Shown here one piece after another: positions 19,418 to 32,609 of a DNA stretch of 64,000 nucleotides (within the stretch, counting starts at the first letter, position 1; the number at the start of each line of letters is the position of its first letter). The notes beneath the pieces are model-generated. The model saw only the letters and a list, made by a program, of their open reading frames with translations, was not told the DNA's origin and made no database searches. The stretch comes from Trachelipus rathkii. Taxonomy: Eukaryota > Arthropoda > Malacostraca > Isopoda > Trachelipodidae. The position numbers and the translations under genes are program-made. Location of the stretch: the NCBI GenBank assembly GCA_015478945.1, contig JABUQX010002445.1:12501-76500 (forward strand), given 5' to 3'.

Positions 19418-20450
19418 CAAGGCAAAAGATGTACAGAAAGCTGAAATAATGTGGAGTTTGACTGTTAATCAAGCTCATATTTCCAATAGAGCTTCTGATT
19501 GTTGCCAAAAACAATTTAGTAAGATGTTTCCTGATTTGCAAATAGCTCAGTCCTTTGGTGTGAGCAAAGATAAACTTTCCTATTTATGTGTATTTGGTTT
19601 AGCTCCTTACTTTACTAAAAAAATGTGAGGTGTATTGAGAAATACTTCTTATATATCAATGTCCTATGATGAGGCTTTAAATAAAATTGTACAAAGAACT
19701 CAAATGGGTATACATGTGAGGTTTGAAGACTTAACTACGGGTCTCATAACCACTCGTTATCTTACTTCTCAGTTCCTTACCGACAACTCGAGCTGAGAAT
19801 CTTTTGGAAAATCTCAAGCAGGGGCTTGGGTCAGCTGTTGACCTCATTAAAGTGATGAAGTATTTCAATGGATGGACCTAATGTCAACTGGAAAATGTTG
19901 TCTTTGTTGAAAGCAGAATTAAATACCTGTTCCGAAGCTCCAAGATTGATTGAATTTGGAAGTTGCTCTTTGCATATTGTCCATGGAGCTCTCAAAACTG
20001 GTTATAAAGCTACAAAGTGGGATTTATTAGAATACTTAAGGGCTTATTTATTTACCGATTTTCCAACTAGAAGGGGAACATTCATGAAAATAACAGGCTC
20101 TGAAGAGTTTCCTGCTAAATTTTTTGACAAGATAGGTTGAAAATTTAAATGCCACAACAACAGCCATTCGATTGCTTCCAAGACTTTGAAAGTATGTGGA
20201 AGAAGTTGGGGAATTGAAAAATTCAAAAGTGTTTGGAAAGGTGAAATCATATTTAAAGGATCCCTTATTACATGCAAAGTTGGGGTTTTTCCAAGCAGTA
20301 GCTCGTCAGTTGGAAGGATTTCTATTGAAGTTTCAACGTGAAGACCCATTGACACTCTTCTTGTATGATGATCTCAGACACTTAGTTAAAACTTTAATGA
20401 AAAGAATTCTAAAACCGGACATTGTTCAGACGTCAAAGTTTTAATGAAAA
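19400..20450 (+). pseudogene. hAT-like transposase, central part with frameshifts and stops
   Basis: Fragments in changing frames read KAEIMWSLTVNQAHISNR and LSYLCVFGLAPYF (to 19628), SYDEALNKIVQRTQM, then DGPNVNWKMLSLLKAEL and SCSLHIVHGALKTGY (19868-20140), then VFGKVKSYLKDPLLHAKLGF and DDLRHLVKTLMKRIL (20196-20444). The order is that of the central RNase H-like region of this hAT lineage. At least four breaks make it non-functional. Confidence 0.75.
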
Positions 20451-20490
20451 TTAACTTTAAAGAAAAAAAAATTTCATAAATGCAGAAAAT

Positions 20491-21168
20491 ATGGACTTGT
20501 ATCATACAGGAAAAGAGGGAATTAGGAATGCACCTCGAAGGCTGCAAACTCTAGAAATTTTAAAATTTAGAGAAGATTGTATGTTATTCTTGCAAGTACT
20601 TATCCAGAAGTTAGTAGAAAGAAGTCCTCTTAAATATTCCATCACAAAGGCATTAAGTTGTTTGTCACCGAAGGTAATGCTGAAAGAATTAATGTGTGTT
20701 GAAAAATTCATTGATATCAAGCGAATTGATGGTTCGACGGCTGATATAATCAAAGAGGATTATGAACTTTTGATATATAATTCCTATGTCCTTGAACTAC
20801 TGAAAAATTTTGATGAGAAGGAAGATAGATTCGATCAACTTTTCATTAAAATTTTAAAAAATTTAAACGTTCAAAAAGAAACAAAAAACTTTGTAACACT
20901 GATTCTTTCTTTATTTCATGGGAATGCTTCTGTAGAGAGAGGTTTCTCGACGAACAAACATTGTCTACAAGAAAATTTGCGTGAAAAGTCACTTGTTGCT
21001 AAAAGAGTTATTGCTGAAGAAATGAAAAATACTGGAGGGGTTGATTATTGTATTACAAATGAGATGATGTCATACTGCCGCAATGCTTCTTCAGAGTATA
21101 AGGCATACTTAAAAAGAAAACTATGGGCCAAAGAAGCAGAATCTGGAAGATGCAAAAAAGGAAATTAG
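20491..21168 (+). pseudogene. hAT-like transposase, C-terminal part with dimerisation motif
   Basis: A 225-residue open stretch, the longest intact part of this transposase. SLFHGNASVERGFSTNK at about residues 145-161 is the hAT C-terminal motif (SVER.FS), followed by charged helices and a Lys-rich end. The frame is open without a stop over the whole block, but upstream exons of the same protein are broken. Confidence 0.8.
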
Positions 21169-21273
21169 CAGCTGAGATTAAAGAGGATAAAAAAATGAAG
21201 AAAAATATTTGTAAAAGAGACCGAAAAAAACTTCATATTTTAGAAGAAAAAATAGTTTTTCTTAAACAGTCAT

Positions 21274-21279
<6 letters not shown>

Positions 21280-21313
<34 letters not shown>
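21280..21313. repeat. Poly(T) run
   Basis: Homopolymer of about 34 T inside the 3' noncoding part of the hAT-like element. The rest to 21860 is AT-rich noncoding with CAGGGAAAA-type repeats near the end. Confidence 0.95.
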
Positions 21314-21314
<1 letters not shown>

Positions 21315-21859
21315 AGATTAATGTACTTATTTAGTAGGTTTAGAATTAAATAATTTTATTATTTGTTTTAGAGAAAAGGAAAAATATTTTTATTTTATTT
21401 TACAGAAAAGAAAATGTGCAAATGTTTTTATATTTTTGTGTACCTTTGTTTTTGTAATTTTTATTTTGAATAAAGTAAAAGAAAAGGGAAAAAATGAAAG
21501 CAAAAGCAGGGACCTGGTAAACATATTTGGCAGTATTTAGAAAATTAATTGATTGTGTTTATAACTTTGGCTATATAAATAATTTTGGAAGTTGTTTAAA
21601 AAATTTTCAATGCAAATATAAATTTCACTTGTAAAATGTCAAATTGTATGATGTCATTTAAATTTGTGAAAGCTGGCCAAGAAAATTTGTTTACTGGGAT
21701 AGTTAGAGGGTGGGCTCTGGAGGGCTTTCATTTTTTCACCTTTCCTTATTGATAACAATGATAAAATGATGTTTTTTATCATTTATTTTAGTCCAGGGAA
21801 AATTTTTTAAGAACAGGGAAAACACAGGGAATTTGAAAATTTCAACTTGGTATACACCT

Positions 21860-21974
<115 letters not shown>

Positions 21975-22121
21975 ACTAGTTTAAAGATTAATTTTAACTT
22001 ATTGTATCAAGTAGGTTTCATTCATCCAAAAGAAACAGTTATTGCGGTTTCAAATACCAAAAGAAAGCTAATACACAAAAGGTACAAACAAGGAAAAAAA
22101 AACTTGCAGAAACAGCAAACA

Positions 22122-23325
<1,204 letters not shown>

Positions 23326-23456
23326 AATTAATGGTACAGAGGGGTGGTAAGGCTGGCTTTCTTTTCGACATTTGTCATATTTTCCTACTGCTTTTCTTTA
23401 CTTAGTGTTCAAAGTCCATTCTTGGGAAAAAAAGGTAGATAAAGAAAGAAAGAAGA
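23326..23456 (+). repeat. Short interspersed repeat, copy 1
   Basis: Begins AATTAATGGTACAGAGGGG and runs through GTCATATTTTCCTACTGC to a purine-rich GAAAGAAAGAAG end and then (AT)n. Further copies are at 23608-23752 (minus), 36264-36410 (plus) and, strongly altered, 53822-53975 (plus). Here it directly follows the RTE 3' region, so it may be the RTE tail or a SINE that shares it. Confidence 0.75.
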
Positions 23457-23752
<296 letters not shown>

Positions 23753-23877
23753 GTAAGAACTCGTCGCATCAGAAAATCCACCCTAGAACTTCACGGGACA
23801 GCGACGGACCCCCACTATGGTAAATCGTCAATGAAAGGGTTTATCCCTTGGCCCAGGTGGGCCACAACCATACCCCC

Positions 23878-25165
23878 TCACAAAAACCCGCCATTCTCTC
23901 CTATTATTTTATGCACCTTTATTCTCGCCTCTGCCAAACTCACATTTCTCTCCTTCAGACACTCGTTTACTGACTCAATCCACTTTTTCTTCGGTCTCCC
24001 AGCCGGTCGGTTCCCAACACACTCGTCACTATACATCCGCTTAACCAACCGACTATCATTCATCCTTTCCACATGACCAAACCATCTCAACTTACTTTCA
24101 TTTATTCTCTCATTACCCCTTTTTTTCACACCACATAAATTCCTAAATATTTAAACTCAGACACTTGTTCCAGCTGCTCACCATCTAACATAACTTCACA
24201 CCGAGGACTGTCCTCACTCACAACCATAACCTTACTCTTATTTACGTTTACTTTCAAACACCTCCTTTTACACACCCTGCCAAATCTCTCTACCAATCCT
24301 CTCAAACTCTTCAGATTCACCACACAAAACCAAATCATCCGCATATAATAAGTAGGGCACCCTCCACTCACCTCCATTCTCCATCATTCTAACACCATTT
24401 CCTGCTACCCCCATCTCTAATTCTTTCATAACCCTATCCATATACAAATTGAATAACCAAGGAGACATAACACATCCCTGCCTCACTATTAATATTAAAC
24501 CAATCACTTTTGACACCATTTATTCTTACACACGCTTCACTATCGTCATACATACTTTTGATTCCATTCAGAAGCCTACCACCAGCACCATATATTACTA
24601 ACACCTGCCATAGAGCTTCCCTATTAATCCTATCATACGCCTGTTGCAAATCCATAAAACCTAAATACAATTTATTCTTCTTCTCTCCCTCATTTTCTCA
24701 ATCATTTGTTTCAATGTAAAGATTTGATCCACACATCCTCTACCACTCCTAAATGCACCTTGTTCTTCACCAATCAGTCACTTGACGCACTCTTTCGACT
24801 AAAATACCTGCATATATCTTCCCCACAACACTCAATAAACTATTTCCCCTATAATTCCTATAGTTCCCCTTACCTCCCTTACCCTTATATAAAGGTACTA
24901 TTACTACTCTCCTCCAATCCCTCGGAACTATACCCTCCATAAACGCTTTATTACACAACTTCCAAATCCAATCAATCACCATCTCACCTCCGTTCTTGAT
25001 CATTTCACCAGTAATTTCATCTATACCTGCAGATTTATCATTCTTCAACTTTCTCACTCTACCCATTACCTCCTCCTTGCTAATGACCTCATCCCCAAAA
25101 TACCTATTTCTTCTTGCACCATCAAACCCACACACATTCACTATCACCTCTTCCTTACTGTTAAT
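23878..25165 (-). pseudogene. RTE-like reverse transcriptase and C-terminal part
   Basis: Minus-strand frames in order are VMGRVRKLKNDKSAGIDEI and FMEGIVPRDWRRVVIVPLYK (25147-24767); GFMDLQQAYDRINREALWQV (24670-24434); [18 protein letters not shown] (about 24370-24310), with an intact YADD box; LKVNVNKSKVMVVSEDSPR (24377-24126); and KLRWFGHVERMNDSRLVKRM and NRPAGRPKKKWIESV (24129-23878). Blocks are well conserved but fall in different frames, so at least four indels separate them. RT copies element RNA at the nicked target. Confidence 0.85.
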
Positions 25166-25167
25166 AA

Positions 25168-26972
25168 GTATTTACAGAATTTGAATTTGACGTAAAAGAT
25201 ATTAAACGTTTACTAGACCATATTGATCCAAGTAAAGCTGCAGGCCCTGATGGTATACATGGTAGAATTTTGAAAGAGGGTAGTGCCAGCATTGCAAAGG
25301 CACTGTATTTGATTTTTAAGCGATCAATAACATTTGGTGAGGTACCAGATGACTGGAAAACGGCATATGTTGTGCCTATTTATAAGAAAGGTAGTAAGGA
25401 AGATTTGGGAAATTATAGGCCAGTTAGCTTAACATCTCTGGTTGTAAAGGTTCTGGAAAGTTACTGAAAGGTCATATAGAGAAATATTTAGAAGATAACA
25501 AGGTATTGTATGACTCCCAGCACGGTTTCAGAAAGGGTAGGTCATGTCAGACAAACCTTTTAGAATTTATGGAATACATTACTGACTGCATTGACCGAGG
25601 AGATCCAGTTGATATTATATATTTAGACTTTAGCAAAGCTTTTGATAAGGTTCCCACATAAGGCTGATGAAGAAGATATTGCAATGTGGTATAGGTGGAG
25701 TGGTACATGGTTGGATTAAAGAGTGGTTGTGGAATAGAAAACAGTGTGTACAACTAAATGGCAATAAGTCATCATGGGGAAATAGTGAAGAGTGGTGTCC
25801 CACAGGGTTCAGTGCTGGGGCCACTATTGTTTCTCATATATATAAATGATTTAGACCAGGGACTTAAATGCAAGGTTTCTAAGTTTGCAGATGATACCAA
25901 AGTGACCACCTCAGTTAGGAATAGTGAAGGATGTATAAAGATTCAAAATGATCTTGATAAACTTGGGTGGGCAGATAAGTGGCAAATGAATTTTAATAGT
26001 AAAAGTGTAAGGTTCTTCACCTAGGTTACTCAAAGTTTTAACTACGATATGAATGGGGATTGGCTTGAGTCTGTGGACCAAGAAAAAAAGATTTAGGTGT
26101 GATTATTAGCAGTAATTTGAAAGTAGCTAATCAGTGTTTGGAAGCAAGGAATAAAGCTAATAAGATGCTGGGCATAATAAATCGCAATGTTGTTTACAAG
26201 AGCAAGGAAGTAATAAGTAACTATATAATAGCTATGCTAGGCCAATAATAGAGTATTGTGCACAAGTTTGGGCCCCTTATTTAAAGAAAGACTTAGATAT
26301 GCTAGAGAGAGTGTAACGTAGAGCAACAAGGATGATTTCTGGGTTTGAGGGTAAGAGCTATGAGGAGAGGCTGAAGGAGTTAGGAATGTTTTCTGTAGAA
26401 AGGCGATTTCTCAGAGGGGACATGATACAAGTCTACAAAATTTTTACATCTATTGATAATACAGAGACCAATAAATTCTTCATAGTAGAGCACGGACGGG
26501 AGACCAGGGGGCATAACAAGAAAATTAAGAAAGCATGCCATCTTGATATAAGAAAGCATTCATTCAGCAATAGGGTTGTTAAATTTGGAATGGTTTGCCA
26601 CAGGAGGTTGTTGAGTGTGACTCGATTGCAACATTTAAGAAAGGATTGGATAGGTATATGGATGGGTTGGGTATCATATAGTATATTTAGACGAAGCCAA
26701 ATTAGGCTGGTTTTTAGTTATAGTAGTTATTAATGTTATAGCTACTGCTTGTGTGACCATAACTTAGTTATTAAGGCGTGTGGATGGTTTGGGCATCATA
26801 TATCATTTTTTTTGACTAAGCCAAATTGGTGGATTTTAGTTACATGAATTTGACAAGCCCTAGGGTGCTTTGTGGATTTGCATGAGAGCATGTTTGGTTA
26901 GTGGGTTGACTGGGACAGTCTCGATAGGTCCATGTGGCTTCTTACTGTCCCTATATTTCTTATGTTCTAATA
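25168..26972 (+). mobile_element. CR1-like LINE, 5' truncated, inserted in the RTE copy
   Basis: Plus-strand frames give SKAAGPDGIHGRILKEG and VPDDWKTAYVVPIYKKGSK (25220-25400); DSQHGFRKGRSCQTNLLEF and VDIIYLDFSKAFDKVP (25510-25650); ISHHGEIVKSGVPQGSVLGP (25758 on) and KFADDTKVTTSVRN (25880 on) with an intact FADD box; and the C-terminal signature RRATRMISGFEGKSYEERL with LDIRKHSFSNRVV (26310-26590). The 3' end CTATATTTCTTATGTTCTAA resembles the TTCTATG-type end of CR1 elements and poly(A) is absent. Several frameshifts make it inactive. It must be younger than the RTE copy it splits. Confidence 0.85.
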
Positions 26973-26989
26973 TACAGATTTTCGAAGAG

Positions 26990-28310
26990 TTCTTTCCACA
27001 CTCCCCTCACATCCATTTCATCAGTTACAAAGCACCATCCCTATTCATTATTCTGAACAGGTTCCCCTTATTCTCATTCTTAACCTTTCGCGCTTCCTTC
27101 CAGAAGAGCTTCCTATTTCCTTGTAAGTCCCCATTTATCCTCCTTCCAAACTGTTCATTTACCTCTTCTTTTCTCCTACATGTGCACCTTTTAGTATTTC
27201 TTTTTTCCTCCTTATATAATTCCAAACATATTTCTTTTGAAACTTCATCATTGGCTTTTAGTGCATTCAACCACGCATATTTTTTACTTTTAACCGTTTG
27301 CATCACCTCTTCATTCCACCGCTCACTTAACATTCTTACTTCCTACTTTAGCACATCCACATACTTCTTTTGCACTGCTAACAATTGCTTCCTTCATCTG
27401 CTCCCAGATCTGTTCAGTTTCAACTTGTTCACATTCAACTGATTTACTTGCCAGCACTCTTAGATACTTATCCTTATTACCTTGTTCACTTAACTTCTCA
27501 CTCTTAATTCTACCTTCCTTCCGTATCATCTTCCTCTCCATCCAAGCTTCCACTAACTTAATTTTACATAGAACAACATAATGATCCGATAATTCCATTC
27601 ATAATCCCCTCACTGATTTAACATCCAACACATACTTCAATATCTTCACCAACACAAAATCAATCATACTTTTCACTTCGATACCATCTCTACCTACACC
27701 AACTCTAGTATACTTTATGGATACTCTTGTGTTTAAAGAAAGTATTACTTACACACATACCTTTCTCCTCACAGAATCGATTTCAGCCTTCCTTTTTACC
27801 ATTCTTATTTTCTCCCGACACCCCAAAACCACCTGTTATACCATCCCTTTTCTGATCACCTTTCCAACCATTTAGGTCCCACAACACAATCAATCTGAAG
27901 CTCCTACTCACCCCATCCAAAACATCCTTCAGATTATCCCTGAAAATTGTACTCTCTTCAACATATCCCCCAGATGGACTATACGTCACAACCACACATA
28001 CCCTGACCTTTTCAAACAAATTTACCATTAGAATTCTAGTACTCACACGCACAAAGTCTACCATAGCTCTTTACCACAAGTCACTCATCAAAATTGCAAC
28101 TCCTCCTCTCCCCCTCTCATTCCTTTCCACACCAGCACACACATTTCACACCCCACCACTCACTTTCACCGTTTCCTTTCATCTTTGTTTCAGTCACAGC
28201 GATCAAATCAAATTTGCCCTTTCTAAATACATCCATCACCTCTCTCCTCTTCTCCTCAACATTTATTCCTCTGACATTTTATGTACCCATACGATTCATA
28301 CAATTTCGCC
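26990..28310 (-). pseudogene. RTE-like endonuclease and linker
   Basis: Minus-strand frames give FDLIAVTETKMKG (about 28220), VRVCVVVTYSPSGGYVEE and LIVLWDLNGWKGDQ (28064-27783), then ELSDHYVVLCKIKL (27598 on), which holds the SDH motif closing an apurinic-type endonuclease. A basic linker with VNEQFGRRINGDLQGNRKLF and IMNRDGAL follows (27333-27025). WDLN replaces the usual GDFN. The sequence stops at the CR1 junction near 26975-26990. Confidence 0.8.
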
Positions 28311-28530
28311 GAAAGATAGAAGGTCGTTTACGTCGATCACGACCTCCGAGGCATGCATTATCTCTTCTGGCAAAAGATAAGTGGTAGTGGGCAGCCAACC
28401 CAATTATCACCGTCTCTTAGTCTCCTTCTACGACACGCAGGACATACGATGTGGGCAATTCTTTCTCCCCCACACATTGGGATATAAGTAGTAGAGATGT
28501 CTGTAAGATGTTGCCTAGAAGAGTGGTGAG
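28311..28530 (-). other. Probable RTE 5' untranslated region
   Basis: Upstream of the endonuclease on the minus strand. No frame of note. It ends at an AAT microsatellite. Confidence 0.4.
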
Positions 28531-28535
28531 GACGT

Positions 28536-28572
<37 letters not shown>
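28531..28572. repeat. (AAT)n microsatellite
   Basis: Short trinucleotide run with one GAT unit. Confidence 0.95.
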
Positions 28573-28573
<1 letters not shown>

Positions 28574-29367
28574 TAATAATAATTCAAATTCAAAATTCAA
28601 AACAATTTATTCAGAAAGAGCAATATATATAGTTACATAATAAATTTTAACTTACAATTTTTAATATATTGTAATATATTACATAAATTAATGCAATACA
28701 ATTTCTGAAAGGGGGCTGCTAATTGCAACACAATGTTGTTTCCTTTGAGCCCCAAAATAATATAGGTGATTAAATAATAATAATAATAAGGGCCTACTTC
28801 CCACGACCGCCTACTACACTCCCTCAAAAGAGGATTTATTTCCTGCTGGTAATATTGTTGGAAAATATTCAGAGTGCTAAACTCCTTATGGTGAAATCCC
28901 TTGTGAAGGAATGGTCTTTACCATGCCTCCTATTCCAACGCTAGGAGGTGACTGATTGTTGAGTGTTTGAAGATTGATCTTACAGATCCAACTTATATTG
29001 GCCATATGTCACAGGAGAACCCCTGACTTCTCTTTGCCACTCACACACTCCTCTGTCAGTTCACCACAACCTGGTGGTAAGTAATGCTTTATTAGACTTT
29101 GGGGCAGATAGAAGTAAATTATTCCCTACATTACATACCTTTCTCTATGCCCACCGCCTTCTTTGCATCTTTTCGATCCCTCGTTTTTCAGATTCTTACA
29201 AGACTTGAACTTGTTATTTAAGATTATAAACAGTTTCAGTGGCCTGTCTCTTCTGTTTTGTCTAGAAGTCGTCCCTGGGGTTTTATCCCAACCCAGAATC
29301 GCGGCTCCACTGTGCTGTGACGACTCTTGTACATGCACTCTAAATTAATTATTATTATTATTATTAC

Positions 29368-29406
<39 letters not shown>

Positions 29407-29580
29407 TTTTCAGTGTTTAAGGGTACTTAGGGCAGTCACTTTTAATTAAATTTATTGAATGATTCCCTCTTTTTCATGTAGTTGTCACAACTTTTTGTGC
29501 ATAGTATATAAAATGAGTATCGATTTTTATAGGGAGAGAAAGATACGTTGTTAGGCTTGCGTCAGATTATCATCTAGGGA
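28573..29580. other. No recognised gene; microsatellite at 29346-29402
   Basis: Contains TTCAAATTCAAAATTCAAAAC followed by AT-rich sequence, a second short AAT run near 28770-28790, and a (TAT)n run at 29346-29402. Short frames on both strands have no family resemblance. Confidence 0.5.
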
Positions 29581-29586
29581 AATGGT

Positions 29587-29760
29587 CATTATTATGTTTT
29601 TCATTGGATTTAACGATGTTGCCAACAGCATCTCAGAAACTGTTAAGTTCTCACTGTACACTGATGATCTGGTATTGTATGTTGAATAAAGCAAAATGAA
29701 TTCCGTAGGACTTTAGTCGTCATAGATAACATCACCGAGTGAAGCGATTTTTATGGCTTC
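29587..29760 (+). pseudogene. Small LINE reverse transcriptase fragment
   Basis: Reads GFNDVANSISETVKFSLYTDDLVLYVE, which resembles RT block 5 with the catalytic box as YTDD (YADD in most). A shifted frame then gives DFYGFHFIISLNGS, matching the following WxxxxGFxxSxxKT block. Both sides are unrelated sequence. A jockey-like origin is likely. Confidence 0.6.
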
Positions 29761-29924
29761 CACTTCATCATCAGTCTTAACGGCTCCCCGCAGATTAGGG
29801 GTTCGGTGCGCCAACGTACATCGGAAACTGTTAAGTAGAACATGACATAAGTCAAAGGAACCAACCCCCTCCCCCCATACCCTCTCCTCATTCCCTTAAG
29901 TGGGAGCCCGCCGCAGCCAAAATC

Positions 29925-30806
29925 TACCCTAAGGGCATCACATAACGCGACAGACCACCTCTGTGGTATCTCATCAATGTCAGGATTCATCCCCTGGGCC
30001 TGGCCACAACCATGCCCCCTCACAAAATCCCGTCATTCACTCCTATTATGCACCATTCTTCTCACTTGTGCTAAGTCACATTCCTTTCATTCAGATACTC
30101 TTTTACTATCTCAATTCAATTTTTTCTTATGTCTTCCAGCTGGTTGCTTTCTAACATACCACTATACAACCGCTTAGCCACTCGACTGCCATACATCCTT
30201 TCCAAATGAAAAAACCACCTTATACTCATTCATTTACTCATTTCTTCACATCACACAACTTTTTAATGCGATCATTCTCTATTTGATCTATTTTTCTCAC
30301 ACCTAACATCCCTATAATTATGCATCTGGACAGACTACACCTTAGATCTACACTCTTATTCCACATGAAAGTTTCACTACTATACATTGATAACGGTAAC
30401 AACATTCCCTCGTCCAGAACCCTAGTGCACTCAATTCCTACCACTCATAACTTTCCTACTTCACTCTGAATCATTCGTTCTCTTTTCATCCAAATATAGC
30501 CTAATGTTTAAACCAATAGTCTACCATCCAACATAATTTCACTCCACGGATTCTTTAACTACCACCATCACTTTGCTTTTATCTACATTTGCTTTGAAAT
30601 CACTCTTTTTACACACACTGCCAAGCTACCCCAAGTCGATCTTTTCAAACTCTCCTCGGATTCACCACACAAAAACAAACTATCTACGGTACGTACTATA
30701 TAAAAAAGGCATCCTCCACTCTTCCATTCACCATCAGTATCACCTGCCACCCCATCCATATGTAAATTAAATAGCCATGGATATATAACATATCCCTGTA
30801 GTGGAT
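29925..30806 (-). pseudogene. RTE-like LINE fragment, third copy
   Basis: Aligns by eye with 23900-24480. The minus strand carries GIECTRVLDEGMLLPLSMYSS and IIGMLGVRKIDQIENDRIKK (30444-30238), the RT thumb and C-terminal region. The left part corresponds to the C-terminal and GGHGCGQAQG-type 3' region. It is more decayed than the 23.8 kb copy, and the catalytic box is not readable. Confidence 0.75.
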
Positions 30807-31299
30807 TTGTTTAAATCTAGGCTACAATTTGGTTAGGTTTTCGTGGGGTGCCTAGCTGGGAAGCGAAGGAGTAAACAAAAAAAAATAATAATCACACAAG
30901 TCTAAGTTTATTATTTGAAACATATAAATCAAAACAGTGCAGGAAGAAAAACACTGTAAACAGAAAACGGAAGACAACAAAAATAATATACAGCTGAAGC
31001 AAGAACCGGCTGGTAAGAAGCAAATAAACACAATTAACCAAAAAAATAAACAATATAAACATACCCAAAAAAATTAGAAAGATGCTAGGAATTCTAAAAA
31101 ATGTTTACACCACTCAAATTCTTAAGCAAACAAATAATGATCAAATGAAAGCATATATCATACAGGTAAAGTAAGGGAATAAACAAATATATCGATAAAT
31201 AAGACAAATATAATCAATACAAAAAAACAATTATACTCAGTATATTATATACGCAAAGTACAATACACCGAAATATAAAAATACAAGTAATTATCATCA
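30807..31299. other. No recognised feature; A-rich
   Basis: A-rich plus strand with many short direct repeats of ACAAA and ATAAAC type. No coding signal. Confidence 0.5.
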
Positions 31300-31685
31300 A
31301 CACACGGCGGTGCGATGTTGGTGCTTTATCTCTTTTCTATAGGTACCGCAGCGGCAGGTGCTCGAGGGAGCTTATCACTCGCGTACCCCCACCTTTACGT
31401 CGCCCTCAGAACTAGTGCCTGTGCACATGAGTTTTGTGTTGATGCATGTAACTCCAGGTTAGTTCGCTGCGGTGCTTCCTTCTTTCCTGCCACATCTGTT
31501 CTGTGGAATTCTCTTCCATCTTCTGTGTTTCCTGCTGAATTTAATCTCCCCCACTTTAAAGCCTGCGTCTGTGCTCATCTACGTAATTTAATTTAGTTGT
31601 TGACTTCTGAGGCGTGTAACACCCCCTCCTTGAATGGGGCTCTGCCCGTGAGTGGTGGTGACAACTGTAAAAAAAAAAAAAAAAA
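31300..31685 (+). pseudogene. Jockey-like LINE 3' end with poly(A)
   Basis: An open frame (31315-31596) ends FFPATSVLWNSLPSSVFP and FNLPHFKACVCAHL, the extreme C terminus of jockey-type RT proteins (usual form F.PR...WN.LP). The 3' UTR contains GGGGCTCTGCCCGTGAGTGG and finishes in an A17 run at 31669-31685. The same 3' end recurs on the minus strand at 35056 and 55917. Only the last about 90 residues of the protein remain. Confidence 0.8.
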
Positions 31686-32545
31686 CCCTTTACAAATATT
31701 AAATGATTATCAATTCCAAAAATATATCCCACAATTTCAATCGGAAATTCCTAACTTCGAGCTCTAATTTTAAGGTGCACCTTTTTTTTTCTTTGATTTT
31801 AAATCTATCTTGATGATACCCGGTGTTTAAAGTAAAATAATATATTACCTTTCAAATTTCTTTCTTTTTCCCTTTTCTTCCTTTATTTAAATAGATGTCA
31901 TCATTTTTTGTTTGTCAATTTTTTACTTATCTTTGTTGGTTTACTTTTTATTCTTTGTTCTTTATTATGTACATAAAGTATTAATATCTTTTATATTCTT
32001 TATTTTTCTTTGTTTTCTATTTTTTATCTACAAATATTTTTATATACTATCTCTCTGAAATAGATATGAAATCATTAATAAATTTATCACCCGGGTATGT
32101 AAGTAAACCAACTGCAGGATTGTTATCTTTTCTTGATTTAAAAATCCAGCCATAAAATAAAACTGCAAAATAGAAAACAAAAACCCAACCCTCAATTAAG
32201 CGATAATTAAAAATATGCAAAATAAAATAAAATAAACATAAACATAGATACCTATATAAGTAAAGGAATGAAATTTATACATAATTAGTTCAAAAAGAAC
32301 CAAAAAAACATCTTAACACAATTACTAGTAATAAGAAAAAGCAAAAAGATAAAATCATATAACTTAATACCTGGACAGGAATCAGTGTCCAGTTTTCTTA
32401 GGAGAATAAGCAGAATACCAAAACAGCACAAACAGTAGTCACAATTAATGATGGAAAAATGGAAAGGATACAAACAAAATGAACTGAAAAAACAAACATA
32501 TAGCGACCCCCGAAAAAAACATTTAACAATAATAATAAAGCAATC
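31686..32545. other. No recognised feature; AT-rich
   Basis: T-rich then A-rich sequence. Short frames on both strands lack any family resemblance. Confidence 0.5.
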
Positions 32546-32547
32546 AT

Positions 32548-32550
<3 letters not shown>

Positions 32551-32604
<54 letters not shown>
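32551..32604. repeat. (CT)n microsatellite
   Basis: CT run with CG breaks at its right end, bordering a LINE fragment. The apparent RERERE frame on the minus strand is an artefact. Confidence 0.97.
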
Positions 32605-32607
<3 letters not shown>

Positions 32608-32609
32608 CG

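Larger units (their letters stand above)
23753..28310 (-). mobile_element. RTE-like LINE, long but broken, split by a CR1-like insertion
   Basis: Minus-strand order is endonuclease (28310-27570), linker (27600-26990), [CR1-like insert 25168-26972], RT (25165-24126) and C-terminal region (24129-23878). The reading of FENLYI at the right side of the insert and SKEEVIVNVCGF at the left side join naturally, showing one element cut in two. Numerous frameshifts are present. It is tail-to-tail with the plus-strand RTE copy at 22443. Confidence 0.85.
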
